Shown here in pieces: positions 19,641 to 27,188 of a stretch of DNA of 34,415 nt. The stretch spans positions 1 to 34,415 of the forward strand of contig NZ_OPYN01000052.1 of the NCBI RefSeq assembly GCF_900277125.1, in the 5' to 3' direction. Within the stretch, counting starts at the first letter, position 1, and each line of letters opens with the position of its first letter. This DNA is from Pseudomonas inefficax. GTDB taxonomy: Bacteria > Pseudomonadota > Gammaproteobacteria > Pseudomonadales > Pseudomonadaceae. The notes under the pieces were generated by a model. That model did not search any database. It worked only from the letters and a program-made list of their open reading frames with translations, and had not been told where the DNA came from. Both the position numbers and the translations under genes were made by a program.

Positions 19641-20240
19641 TTAACGCGTCTCCACAATCTACAGCTACCTAATTGACAGCATAGGACCTGGGTTCGCCAG
19701 GGTCGCCATGTCCGACTTTTCGCAGTTCTTGCAACTTCCGCGGACACCGCCAATCAGTCTTCGGGTTCGGGTATTGAACGCGGTTTGCCACGGGTGCGGC
19801 AATTCGACTTATGGTCAAGGTGTCGTGCGTGCGTTATGGAACGGCTCAGACACTCATACGGGATGAGCGCATTTGCCGCCTGTTCAGGGCTGTTCGGGAC
19901 ACATCTGCCGCTTTTGCACATGCCAGACTGTTCATTTGCTCGCCACACTCTTGTGAAGTTGTGAAAACCGTTTTTTCACGCTCTTTTGGAGACGTGAACC
20001 TCAAAAGGGGACTGCGCGATGGCAACCCGCAGGTTCATGCAGTGTGAAGGGCCGGAAAAGCAGGCACGACAGCCGATGCAAGACCTGAGTGGAAGGCTCT
20101 CTGTGGGCGAAGCGTTGAAGTTGCCGGGGTCAATCGGCGAGTGCGGGGCCCGATCAGGAGACGTCCTTATAATCGGGGGGAGATTATAGCGATGTCGCGG
20201 GCAGAAATGTCGCCATTCGTGGTTTTTATTGCAGCGTTTG
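19641..20240. other. 600-bp gap upstream of mqo with no convincing gene
   Basis: Near mqo lies a hairpin-forming GACCTGGGTTCGCCAGGGTC (19687-19706). A perfect inverted repeat TATAATC-N7-GATTATA at 20168-20188 offers a TATAAT -10 on both strands, but no good -35 is found at the right distance on either. Short open frames of 56 to 78 codons cross the region without Pseudomonas-like third-position GC. A long mqo leader, an sRNA or a strain-specific remnant are all possible. Confidence 0.5.
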
Positions 20241-20474
20241 TCAGGCCGCGAGGATGCGCTGGTGCCAGCGGCGGCTTGCGCGGGCGCAAACCCGGGCGCT
20301 GGCGGGGAGTTCGCGGCCCAGCCAGGCGAGCTGGATTTCGCCGATCTGGACCCAGCCGCTGCTGCTGGGCGCCTGGCTGCATTGCTTGAAGGCCAGGCAT
20401 TTGCCGTCGGCATCGAGGCGGGCATAGGTGTTGTGGCGCGGGCGTTGGAAGATCAGGGTCCAGAGCGAGGCCAT
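20241..20474 (-). CDS. Conserved hypothetical protein, 77 aa
   Basis: A small basic, tryptophan-rich protein (MASLWTLIFQRPRHNTYARL at the start, WVQIGEIQLAWLGRELP in the middle) that I recall being conserved across Pseudomonas without a function. Third-position GC is high, unlike the neighbouring gap, which supports real coding. The SD is weak (GGACTCGCC). No signal peptide or membrane segment is evident. Confidence 0.6.
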   Translation of the reverse strand: MASLWTLIFQRPRHNTYARLDADGKCLAFKQCSQAPSSSGWVQIGEIQLAWLGRELPASARVCARASRRWHQRILAA

Positions 20475-20619
20475 GGCGGCGAGTCCTGTGTGTTAGGGCT
20501 TGGCGCAAGGATAAGGGCTCGGCGATGAAACGATTGTGACAAGCGGGCTGGACCGATGACTGGTCGATGCGTGGCTAGGTATACTGTGGGCCTTCGCCGC
20601 TTTTTCTGGAGTAACGCGC

Positions 20620-21204
20620 ATGTTGCAACGTCTGTTGTTCGGTTTGATCGCCGTGGCCAGCCTCAGCCTGGTCGGTTGTGCCCACAGCCCGCAACAACTC
20701 AACCCGCAACCCACGCTGAAGGCCCAGCTCGCCCCGGTCGGCCATGGCCAGCCGGTAGTGGTACGGGTGGTTGACGGCCGGGCCTCGCAGTCCCTGGGCA
20801 CTCGCGGTGGCATGTACCCCGAGACCAGCACTATCAGCGTCAGCGGTAATGACATCGTGCCCAAGCTGCAGGCCCAGGCCGAAGCAGCCGTGCGCCTGCT
20901 CGGCTTCACCCCGACGCCGAACGCCTACAACGCGCCGCAGCTGACCGTGACCCTGGCCGAGTTGAAGTACCAGTCGCCGAAAGACAACCTGTACGTGACC
21001 GAGGCTACCATCGGTGCCACCTTCCGTGCCGACGTGTCCAATGGCGGCCGCCGCTACAGTGGCCGTTACGGCGCTTCGCTGGACCAGCGTTTCGGCATAG
21101 CGCCGAACCAGGAAACCAACACCCAGCTGGTGGGCGATGTGCTGAGCGATGCCCTGACCCGCATGTTCAAGGACCCGACCATCGGTCAGGTGCTGGGGCA
21201 GTAA
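20620..21204 (+). CDS. YajG-family lipoprotein
   Basis: The 194-residue precursor has a type II signal peptide with the lipobox LVGC, so C20 becomes the lipidated N terminus; the residues after it (AHS) suit outer-membrane sorting. The body matches YajG, a lipoprotein of unknown function, with a beta-rich domain (VVVRVVDGRASQSLGTRGG, ETSTISVSGNDIVPKL). The SD is TGGAG before the ATG. A strong terminator follows. Confidence 0.88.
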   Translation: MLQRLLFGLIAVASLSLVGCAHSPQQLNPQPTLKAQLAPVGHGQPVVVRVVDGRASQSLGTRGGMYPETSTISVSGNDIVPKLQAQAEAAVRLLGFTPTPNAYNAPQLTVTLAELKYQSPKDNLYVTEATIGATFRADVSNGGRRYSGRYGASLDQRFGIAPNQETNTQLVGDVLSDALTRMFKDPTIGQVLGQ

Positions 21205-21221
21205 GGCTTCAGCTGTAAAAC

Positions 21222-21258
21222 AAAACCCGCTGCCTGTGTTCCAGGCAGCGGGTTTTTT
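21222..21258 (+). terminator. Intrinsic terminator after the YajG-family gene
   Basis: An 11-bp stem CCCGCTGCCTG/CAGGCAGCGGG with a TGTTC loop, preceded by four A and followed by six T residues, begins 18 bases after the stop codon. Confidence 0.95.
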
Positions 21259-21370
21259 GTTGCCTGTGCCCTGGATGAAATTCAATGACACTTTGTCGCC
21301 TGGACCGGGCGTCAGGGCACGACTTGGGTAGAATGCCGGCCTTTGCCGTCGCTCATACCGAGGTTGCGTG

Positions 21371-21631
21371 ATGTCCTTGCAAGTGCTCTGGGGGTTCCTG
21401 GCCGCCCACCCGACCAAGCTGATCAATCTGCTGGCGCTGCTGCTGACCTGCCCGGGCGGGTTGCTGCTGCACAGTGCGCGGCGGCGCGAGGCCGAGACCC
21501 GCGAATACATGGCGGTGGACGATGGGGTGGTGGACGCGTTCGACCTGCGGGTACCCCGGTACTTCTACATTCTCGGTTTTTCGTGCCTGGCGATGGCGTT
21601 GCTGCTGTCCTGGTTCAGTACCTGGGTTTGA
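21371..21631 (+). CDS. Small inner-membrane protein with two helices
   Basis: The 86-residue protein has hydrophobic segments at about 17-33 and 65-85, joined by a charged loop containing RRREAETREY. GAGG before the GTG-ATG pair supports a start at ATG 21371. No family is recognised. It stands alone between a terminator and a REPIN. Confidence 0.7.
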   Translation: MSLQVLWGFLAAHPTKLINLLALLLTCPGGLLLHSARRREAETREYMAVDDGVVDAFDLRVPRYFYILGFSCLAMALLLSWFSTWV

Positions 21632-21643
21632 GAACCCGGGGCC

Positions 21644-21733
21644 GCTTTGCGGCCCATCGCGACACAAGGCCGCTCCTACAGGAGATCGCGCATACCTGTA
21701 GGAGCGGCCTTGTGTCGCGATGGGCTGCAAAGC
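21644..21733. repeat. REPIN of the CGCGACACAAGGCCGCTCC type
   Basis: Arms at 21644-21682 and 21695-21733 are near-perfect 39-bp inverted copies. The long arm (beyond the usual REP) includes GCTTTGCGGCCCATCGCGAC. It lies between converging genes. Confidence 0.9.
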
Positions 21734-21747
21734 AGCCCTAGGATCGA

Positions 21748-22914
21748 TCAGGCAACCGGTGCCTGCAGCCTGACCTGGTACTGGTTGCGCACCGGCGTCG
21801 CATACTGCAACACCAGATACGGACGCTGCTCCTCGGGGCAGGCATCCAGGCGGCGTTGCCATTCTTCCTTGGCCCGGGCCAGTTCATCGGCCGGGAATAT
21901 CTTCTCGGCGCTCGGCACCTGCAGCGCCTCATCCTTGCCTTCCCACATCGCATAGGCTAGGTAGTGCACCGGGAATAGCCGGTAGCCACCGAGGATCTGC
22001 CGGTCGATTTCCACCGCCAGCTGCTTGGTGTCCTCGTGGAACTCGGTCACCGGCGGGGCGAAGTTGATGTGCACCCGGCCCTTGTAGCCGGTAATGCCCT
22101 TGGCGATGCTGTTGTCGTCCTCGCCCGGCGCCTTCTTGTAGGTGCCGGTGGTGGCGCGGATGTACAACTCGCGGGCCTTGGCCTGGTCGCACGGGTCATA
22201 CTCGTAGCTGATCGACACCGGCGTCAGGTTCAGGCTCTGGATCACCGCGCCGAACGGCTCGTCCTTGCGGCTCATGTGGAACATCTTGAGGATCGCCGAG
22301 TCGGTGCGGTCGTCACCGTCCTTGGCCCGGCCTTCGGCCTGGGCGATCCAGATCGACGTGGCGTCGTTGCGGATCGAGTGGTTGATGTAGGCCGAGAGCA
22401 GCTGGTAGGCCGCCAGTTTCTCGCGACGCCCACTGATCGAGCGGTGCACGATGAAGCTCTTGTTCAGGCGCATCATGTCGCTGACAAACGGCTTTTGCAG
22501 CAGGTTGTCGCCAATGGCGATGCGCGGCGTGGGCAGGCCGGCGTGGTACACCGCATAGTTGACGAAGGCCGGGTCCATGACGATGTCACGGTGGTTGGCC
22601 AGGAACAGGTAGGCGGTGCCGGCCTTGAGCTGCTCCACGCCCGTATAGGTGACGCCGTCGGTGGCACGGTCGATGGTCTGGTCGACGTAGTACTCGACTT
22701 TGTCCTGCAAGGTGGAGACGCAGGTGACGCCGGCGAATTCCTTGCGCAGGCGGCGGGCGATCAGCGGTTTGAGCAACCAGCCGAGAGCACCGGCCGCACG
22801 CGGGAAGCGGAAGTGGGTGAGGATATCGAGGAATGCCGGGTCGCTGAGCAGGCGTGCCAGAACGGCAGGGACCTCAGCGTCGTCGTACGGTCGGATGGCA
22901 TCGAATTCGCCCAT
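21748..22914 (-). CDS. Glycerolipid acyltransferase (PlsC-like family)
   Basis: The 388 residues belong to the 1-acylglycerol-3-phosphate acyltransferase superfamily, which acylates glycerolipid intermediates with acyl-CoA or acyl-ACP. Motif I reads NHRDIVMDPAF: H108 and D114 are separated by five residues instead of the usual four. Later blocks are GDNLLQKPF, FIVHRSISGRR and AEGRAKDGDD, corresponding to motifs II and III. No membrane helix is clear. The start MGEFDAIRPYDD (22914) was chosen because AGAGAG lies at a workable distance; an ATG three bases earlier and a far upstream one are less likely. The precise substrate is unknown. Confidence 0.78.
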   Translation of the reverse strand: MGEFDAIRPYDDAEVPAVLARLLSDPAFLDILTHFRFPRAAGALGWLLKPLIARRLRKEFAGVTCVSTLQDKVEYYVDQTIDRATDGVTYTGVEQLKAGTAYLFLANHRDIVMDPAFVNYAVYHAGLPTPRIAIGDNLLQKPFVSDMMRLNKSFIVHRSISGRREKLAAYQLLSAYINHSIRNDATSIWIAQAEGRAKDGDDRTDSAILKMFHMSRKDEPFGAVIQSLNLTPVSISYEYDPCDQAKARELYIRATTGTYKKAPGEDDNSIAKGITGYKGRVHINFAPPVTEFHEDTKQLAVEIDRQILGGYRLFPVHYLAYAMWEGKDEALQVPSAEKIFPADELARAKEEWQRRLDACPEEQRPYLVLQYATPVRNQYQVRLQAPVA

Positions 22915-23039
22915 CATGCTCTCTTGTTGGAAACGGCTAGGGTAATAAGGTAGGGACGGGCTCCGAAAAACGGCTCGGACACACACAGGCCCTGTAAACA
23001 GACCGGCAATTATACGCATAAGTCACCCCGGAGGCCGCG

Positions 23040-23222
23040 ATGCTGGAAACTGCGTTCTACGATTGCCCTTATTGTGGCGAAGAAGTCGAAACCACGGTGG
23101 ACCTGTCCGGTGGCGATCAGGAATACATCGAGGACTGCCAGGTATGCTGCAACCCTATCCGCTTCGTGCTGCAGGTTCATGGCGAGGAGTGGATGCTGGA
23201 TGTATTCGGTGAGAATGACTGA
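23040..23222 (+). CDS. CPXCG-motif small zinc-ribbon protein
   Basis: Sixty residues with CPYCG (9-13) and CQVC (33-36) plus C37 form a four-cysteine zinc ribbon. This family is widespread in proteobacteria and has no assigned function; small size suggests nucleic-acid or protein binding. GGAGG precedes the start. The stop shares a base with the next start (TGATG), so the pair is translationally coupled. Confidence 0.85.
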   Translation: MLETAFYDCPYCGEEVETTVDLSGGDQEYIEDCQVCCNPIRFVLQVHGEEWMLDVFGEND

Positions 23223-23482
23223 TGCAGCGCATCTACGAACCGGAAAGCCTGCTCGAGGCTGAAATGCTGGCGGGCATGCTCGCCAGCGAGGGGGTCGAGG
23301 CGCACCTGGTCGGGCGTGACCTGGTCGGTGCTGCCGGCGAGCTGCCGCTGCAGGGCCTGCTGGGGCTTGCCGTGGCTGACGAGCAGGCCGAGTACGCACG
23401 GCAGCTGATCGATGCGTACAATGACGCCCAGCCACTGGTTGGCGACGAACCGGAGAGTTTCCCCGGTACCTTGATCTGCTAG
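23222..23482 (+). CDS. DUF2007-family protein
   Basis: The 86-residue protein has the small alpha/beta DUF2007 fold (RIYEPESLLEAEMLAGMLASEGVEAHLVG), annotated as a putative signal-transducing PII-like domain without a proven role. It is coupled to the preceding CPXCG gene and followed 15 bases later by the SRAP gene, probably in one transcript. Confidence 0.85.
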   Translation: MQRIYEPESLLEAEMLAGMLASEGVEAHLVGRDLVGAAGELPLQGLLGLAVADEQAEYARQLIDAYNDAQPLVGDEPESFPGTLIC

Positions 23483-23497
23483 GTTCTGAATTCGCCC

Positions 23498-24118
23498 ATG
23501 TGTGGACGTTATGCCCTGTTTCGCTGGCCCCAGGCTCTTGCCAGTCTGCCGGGCTTTCCCGTCGGCCAGCCAGCCCAATGGAACATCTCGCCGGGGGGCT
23601 CGGTGCTGATCCAGCGCCAGCTCGACGGCCAGCTGCAATTGGCCAAGGCGCGCTGGGGGCTGACCCCGGCCTGGCTGACCGACCTTTCCCGTACCCCCGC
23701 CCATGCCCGCGCCGAGACCCTGGCCGAGCAGCCGATGTTTCGCGACGCGTTTCGCCAGCGCCGCTGCCTGATGCCGGCCAACGGCTTTTACGAATGGCGC
23801 GGTAGCGTGCGCAAGCGCCCGTACTGGCTGACCCCGGGGGAGGGCGCGTCGCTGTACTTCGCCGCCGTGTGGGAGGCCTACCCGGTGCAGGACCAGGTTT
23901 GGCTGAGTTGTGCGGTGGTGACCCAGGCGGCGATGAACCAGCGTCGACCGCTGATACTGGACGAGGCAGGGCAGGCAGCCTGGCTTGACCCGGACACGCC
24001 GGTTACCCGCTTGCACGAGCTGCTCGCCAGCCCGCCGGCGACGTTGCGTGAGCGGGCCCTGGCGAACTTCGTCAATGACCCGAAGCTGGATGCGCCGGAG
24101 TGCCTGACCCCGGCTTGA
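23498..24118 (+). CDS. SRAP-domain protein (HMCES/YedK type), divergent active site
   Basis: SRAP proteins cross-link through Cys2 to abasic sites in single-stranded DNA and protect them. The 206 residues keep C2 (MCGRY) and E99 (NGFYEW, equivalent to E105 of YedK). By my manual alignment, the position of YedK N75 (NARVET) is H69 here (HARAET), and the position of YedK H160 (HDRRP) is N147 (NQRRP). The two substitutions are reciprocal. Cross-linking may persist, while His-assisted release may be altered. It is the third gene after the CPXCG and DUF2007 genes. Confidence 0.88.
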   Translation: MCGRYALFRWPQALASLPGFPVGQPAQWNISPGGSVLIQRQLDGQLQLAKARWGLTPAWLTDLSRTPAHARAETLAEQPMFRDAFRQRRCLMPANGFYEWRGSVRKRPYWLTPGEGASLYFAAVWEAYPVQDQVWLSCAVVTQAAMNQRRPLILDEAGQAAWLDPDTPVTRLHELLASPPATLRERALANFVNDPKLDAPECLTPA

Positions 24119-24133
24119 TGCATTGCCTTCGTC

Positions 24134-24229
24134 GGCCCTTTCGCGGGTAAACCCGCTCCCACAGGTACTGCACCGAACTTGAAACCTGTGTAGTCCCTGT
24201 GGGAGCGGGTTCACCCGCGAAGAGGCCGG
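24134..24229. repeat. REPIN after the SRAP gene
   Basis: Facing REP units at 24134-24165 and 24195-24229 of the GTGGGAGCGGG type, between two co-directional genes, where it could separate the transcripts. Confidence 0.9.
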
Positions 24230-24317
24230 TGCAGGCAAATAAATTCTTCCGTGCGGCTATGGCGGCCCAGCGGCGACTCGGCCTACGATACGGCGCATGT
24301 AAAAAGGGAGTGTTTTC

Positions 24318-25133
24318 ATGCGTAAGTCTTTTGTCGTCAGCCTGTTGAGTGCTGGCATCCTGCTAGCTGGCTGCCAGGCGGTGAATACCACCAGCGGCGG
24401 TGCTGTCGGCGTCGAGCGCCAGCAGTACATGTTCAGCATGCTCTCGACCGATGAGGTCAACCAGATGTACGCCCAGTCGTACCAGCAGACCCTGGGTGAG
24501 GCATCGAACAAAGGCGTGCTCGACAAGTCCAGCGCAGTTGCCAAGCGTGTACAGGTAATTGCCAACCGCCTGATCGCCCAGACCCCCAAGTTCCGCCCGG
24601 ATGCCGCGCAATGGAACTGGGAAGTCAACGTGATCAAGAGCGACGAGCTCAACGCCAACTGCGGCCCGGGCGGCAAGATCATCGTCTACACCGGGCTGAT
24701 CGATCAGCTCAAGCTCACCGATGCGGAAATTGCTGCGGTGGTGGGCCACGAGATCGCCCACGCCCTGCGTGAGCACAGCCGCGAGGCGATGTCCAAGGCG
24801 TACGGCGTGGAAATGGCGCGCCAGGGCGCCGGTGCCCTCTTTGGCCTCGGCCAGGGCAGCATGGCCATGGCCGATACGGTGGTGAACTATGCCATGACCC
24901 TGCCCAACAGCCGGGCTAACGAGAACGAAGCCGACCTGATTGGCCTTGAGCTCTCGGCGCGTGCCGGTTACGACCCGAATGCCGCGATTACCCTGTGGAA
25001 CAAGATGAGCCAGGCTTCCGAAGGCGCACCGCCCGAGTTCATGAGCACTCACCCGGCGTCCCAGAGCCGCATTGCTTCGCTGCAGGCGGCGATTCCGAAG
25101 GTGATGCCGCTGTATCAGGCGGCCAAGAAGTAA
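24318..25133 (+). CDS. M48-family metalloprotease lipoprotein (LoiP/YggG-like)
   Basis: A lipobox LAGC gives a lipidated C19. The zinc protease motif HEIAH is at 144-148, with a third-ligand region NENEAD (201-206; E202 or E204 likely). The C-terminal STHPASQSRI is typical of periplasmic M48B/C proteins that act in envelope quality control. The 271-residue length fits. Substrates and membrane (outer or inner) are inferred only from the family. GGGAG before the ATG is the SD. Confidence 0.88.
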   Translation: MRKSFVVSLLSAGILLAGCQAVNTTSGGAVGVERQQYMFSMLSTDEVNQMYAQSYQQTLGEASNKGVLDKSSAVAKRVQVIANRLIAQTPKFRPDAAQWNWEVNVIKSDELNANCGPGGKIIVYTGLIDQLKLTDAEIAAVVGHEIAHALREHSREAMSKAYGVEMARQGAGALFGLGQGSMAMADTVVNYAMTLPNSRANENEADLIGLELSARAGYDPNAAITLWNKMSQASEGAPPEFMSTHPASQSRIASLQAAIPKVMPLYQAAKK

Positions 25134-25159
25134 GACCCGACTTCCAGATGCTTACCCTT

Positions 25160-25254
25160 TGTAGGAGCAGCCTTGTGCTGCGAAAGGGCCGGTAAGAGCA
25201 CCACATTTCCTGGTGCCTGTACCGGCCTCTTCGCAGCGCAAGGCTGCTCCTACA
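25160..25254. repeat. REPIN between the M48 gene and the GDT1 gene
   Basis: Facing REP units of the GTAGGAGCAGCCTTGTGCTG type at 25160-25192 and 25222-25254, between convergent genes. Confidence 0.9.
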
Positions 25255-25283
25255 GGTTCGGCGTCAGCCTGTCACCTTTAGGG

Positions 25284-25868
25284 TTAGCCCACCCAGCCAC
25301 TGGCTTTCATCGCCGAGTACACGGCCACGATCGCCAGCACGAAGAACGCCGTGGCCGCCAGGCGACGGATCAGCGTCAGCGGCAGTTTGTCCGCAGCGAA
25401 GTTACCTGCCAGTACCACCGGCACGTTGGCAATCAGCATGCCCAGGGTGGTGCCGATAATGACCATGATCAGGTGCGGATACTGAGCCGCCAGCATCACC
25501 GTGGCGACCTGGGTCTTGTCGCCGATTTCAGCCAGGAAGAACGCGATCAGCGTGGTCAGGAACGGCCCGAAGCGGCGTGCCGGGTTCTCGTCGTCATCCA
25601 TCTTGTCCGGAACCAGGGTCCACAGCGCAGTGGCGGTGAAGCTCGCAGCCAGGATCCAGTGCAGTGCCGAGTCGCTGAAGAAGCTGCCGACCCACGCGCC
25701 CACGGCACCGGCCGCGGCATGGTTGGCCAGGGTGGCGGCGATGATGCCGGCGATGATCGGCCAGGGTTTGCGGAAGCGGGCAGCGAGTATGAGCGCGAGC
25801 AATTGCGTCTTGTCGCCGATTTCGGCGAGGGCAACGATGGCGGTGGGGACCAACAGTGATTCCAGCAT
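25284..25868 (-). CDS. GDT1/UPF0016-family cation (Mn2+) exporter
   Basis: The 194-residue integral membrane protein has six hydrophobic helices and two copies of the signature EIGDKT (16-21 and 114-119) that form the cation site in this family, whose bacterial members export manganese. The upstream manganese riboswitch strongly supports that role here. The AGGA before ATG 25868 is the SD. I infer induction by Mn2+, but the sequence does not prove the direction of control. Confidence 0.92.
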   Translation of the reverse strand: MLESLLVPTAIVALAEIGDKTQLLALILAARFRKPWPIIAGIIAATLANHAAAGAVGAWVGSFFSDSALHWILAASFTATALWTLVPDKMDDDENPARRFGPFLTTLIAFFLAEIGDKTQVATVMLAAQYPHLIMVIIGTTLGMLIANVPVVLAGNFAADKLPLTLIRRLAATAFFVLAIVAVYSAMKASGWVG

Positions 25869-25880
25869 CAGGATTCCTAC

Positions 25881-25948
25881 GGGGGCGGGTCGACACGGCT
25901 ATGACACGTACAGCCTCCCCGCCCCGGGTAAGGTGTGCGTGTCATAGG
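25881..25948 (-). promoter_or_regulatory. Expression platform of the Mn2+ riboswitch
   Basis: On the RNA strand, CUAUGACACG (25938-25947) is perfectly complementary to CGUGUCAUAG further on. A separate GGGGCGGG (about 25918-25925) can pair with CCCGCCCC (about 25882-25889) next to the SD. The first pairing competes with the aptamer P1 and, being interleaved, with the second hairpin, which gives a two-state switch. Which state permits translation is not decidable here. Confidence 0.65.
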
Positions 25949-26090
25949 TCTTGTCAAACCCCGAATCCGTCTATGCGGATCTCGCCATGCAGGCTGGCAT
26001 GGTGGGTCGCACGCGCCATGGTCTGTGGACCAAGTATGTTGACGCGTACCGGGCGAGCTGGGCGCTCGCGGGAGACTACTCCCCTAGGAC
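25941..26090 (-). promoter_or_regulatory. yybP-ykoY manganese riboswitch aptamer
   Basis: The RNA starts GUCCUAGGGGAGUAGUC (26090 downward) and contains the conserved GGGGAGUAG, then CAACAUACUUGG (26030-26041), and closes with CAAGACCUAUGAC. GUCCUAGG and CCUAUGAC pair over eight positions with one mismatch as P1. These elements match the yybP-ykoY family, which senses Mn2+ and often precedes Mn exporters such as UPF0016 proteins. No alignment to a covariance model was run. Confidence 0.9.
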
Positions 26091-26097
26091 GGTGCGG

Positions 26098-26126
26098 ATT
26101 CTGCCTAGGCAAAACGCTTTCGGCAA
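26098..26126 (-). promoter_or_regulatory. Candidate promoter of the riboswitch transcript
   Basis: TTGCCG (26121-26126) and CAGAAT (26098-26103) on the minus strand are 17 bp apart, each four of six to the sigma-70 consensus. A start seven bases on would fall at about 26091, the first base before the aptamer P1. The -35 overlaps the rsmC terminator loop. Confidence 0.45.
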
Positions 26127-26137
26127 GCGCTGTTTTT
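26111..26137 (-). terminator. Intrinsic terminator after rsmC
   Basis: The minus strand reads CGCTT-GCCGA-AAGCG with a following TTTT, immediately beyond the rsmC stop at 26136. T residues on the other side allow bidirectional use. The stem is short, so efficiency may be moderate. Confidence 0.6.
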
Positions 26138-27134
26138 AACCGCGTGTTGCGCGGTAGATGCGGAAGCCGTCCGCCTCGTCGCATGTCTGGCAGTTGCCCA
26201 GCGCCCCTTCGATCAGCGGCTGGTAACGCAGGAAGCTGTTGGCAACCAGGCGCATTTCGCCGCCTTTTCGCAGATGAACAGCTGATTTTTTCAGCAAGTT
26301 TTCCGATGCCTGGTAATTGGTGTGCACCCCGGTGTGGAACGGCGGGTTGCTAAGGATCAGGCTCAGCTCGGTCGGCGCCGCGTCGATGCCATCACCGCTG
26401 ATCACTTCGCCTTCCAGGCCATTGGCGGCCAAGGTCAGGCGGCTGGCGGCCACGGCGAAGGCATCCACATCCAGCAGGGTTACCCGGTTTTGCGGATAAC
26501 GGCGCTTTACCGTTGCACCCAGCACCCCGGCACCGCAGCCGAAGTCCAGCACATGCCCGCTCGGCAGGCCGTCGAGGTGCTTGAGCAGCAGGGCGGTACC
26601 GCGATCGAGGCGGCCATGGCTGAACACACCGGGCAGGCTGATAACCTGAAGTGGGCCGTCTTCCAGGCTGAGTTCGAAGCGTTCGGCCAGGCTTTCCAGG
26701 GGCTTGGCTTCTGGTGCGTGTTCGATGGTCACCTGCCACAGCTGGCAGTGGCGGGCGCTGTCGAGCTTGCGCGGCTTGCCAAAGGCCTGCAGCTGCTTGG
26801 CCGCGCCTTCGATGCCGCCACGTTTCTCTCCGACCACGTATAGCTCGCGGCCAGCCAGGCGCGAGGCCAGGGCGTTGAGCAGGTAGGCGGCCAGTTCGCG
26901 GGATTTGGGCAGGAACAGCACGGCGCTGTCGAACGCCACTTCAGGGGGCTCCACTGCATAGTGGCTGCGCCCGGCGAAGCGGCTTTCGAGCATGGCCTGA
27001 TCGCCCGCATGCCAAGTCCAGGCCCGGGCTTGGGGCAACTGGCCGAGCAGGTCGTCGGCGGGGGCGCCGGCGAGCAGCAGCGGGCTCTGGAACAGCTCTG
27101 CCTGGCGGAGCAACACTTCACTGCGCGGGTCCAT
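26136..27134 (-). CDS. rsmC: 16S rRNA m2G1207 methyltransferase
   Basis: It methylates N2 of G1207 of 16S rRNA in the 30S subunit using SAM. The 332 residues form two tandem methyltransferase-like domains; the N-terminal one is degenerate, and the C-terminal one carries DFGCGAG (197-203) and the catalytic NPPFH (263-267). The length and two-domain layout fit RsmC; RlmG is a related alternative but differs in its N terminus. It is transcribed alone, with a terminator just after the stop. Confidence 0.88.
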   Translation of the reverse strand: MDPRSEVLLRQAELFQSPLLLAGAPADDLLGQLPQARAWTWHAGDQAMLESRFAGRSHYAVEPPEVAFDSAVLFLPKSRELAAYLLNALASRLAGRELYVVGEKRGGIEGAAKQLQAFGKPRKLDSARHCQLWQVTIEHAPEAKPLESLAERFELSLEDGPLQVISLPGVFSHGRLDRGTALLLKHLDGLPSGHVLDFGCGAGVLGATVKRRYPQNRVTLLDVDAFAVAASRLTLAANGLEGEVISGDGIDAAPTELSLILSNPPFHTGVHTNYQASENLLKKSAVHLRKGGEMRLVANSFLRYQPLIEGALGNCQTCDEADGFRIYRATRG

Positions 27135-27188
27135 GGACGACGCCTCCTGGAAAAAAGTGGCGCAGTGTAGCAGAGGCGGGCGCCGGGC

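Noticed and set aside
19811..20047. A 78-codon plus-strand frame upstream of mqo
   Set aside because: No SD, low third-position GC and no recognisable motif.
20029..20187. A 52-codon plus-strand frame with a fair SD (AGGGGA)
   Set aside because: Codon use lacks the high third-position GC of neighbours and it ends inside the TATAATC palindrome; no recognised family.
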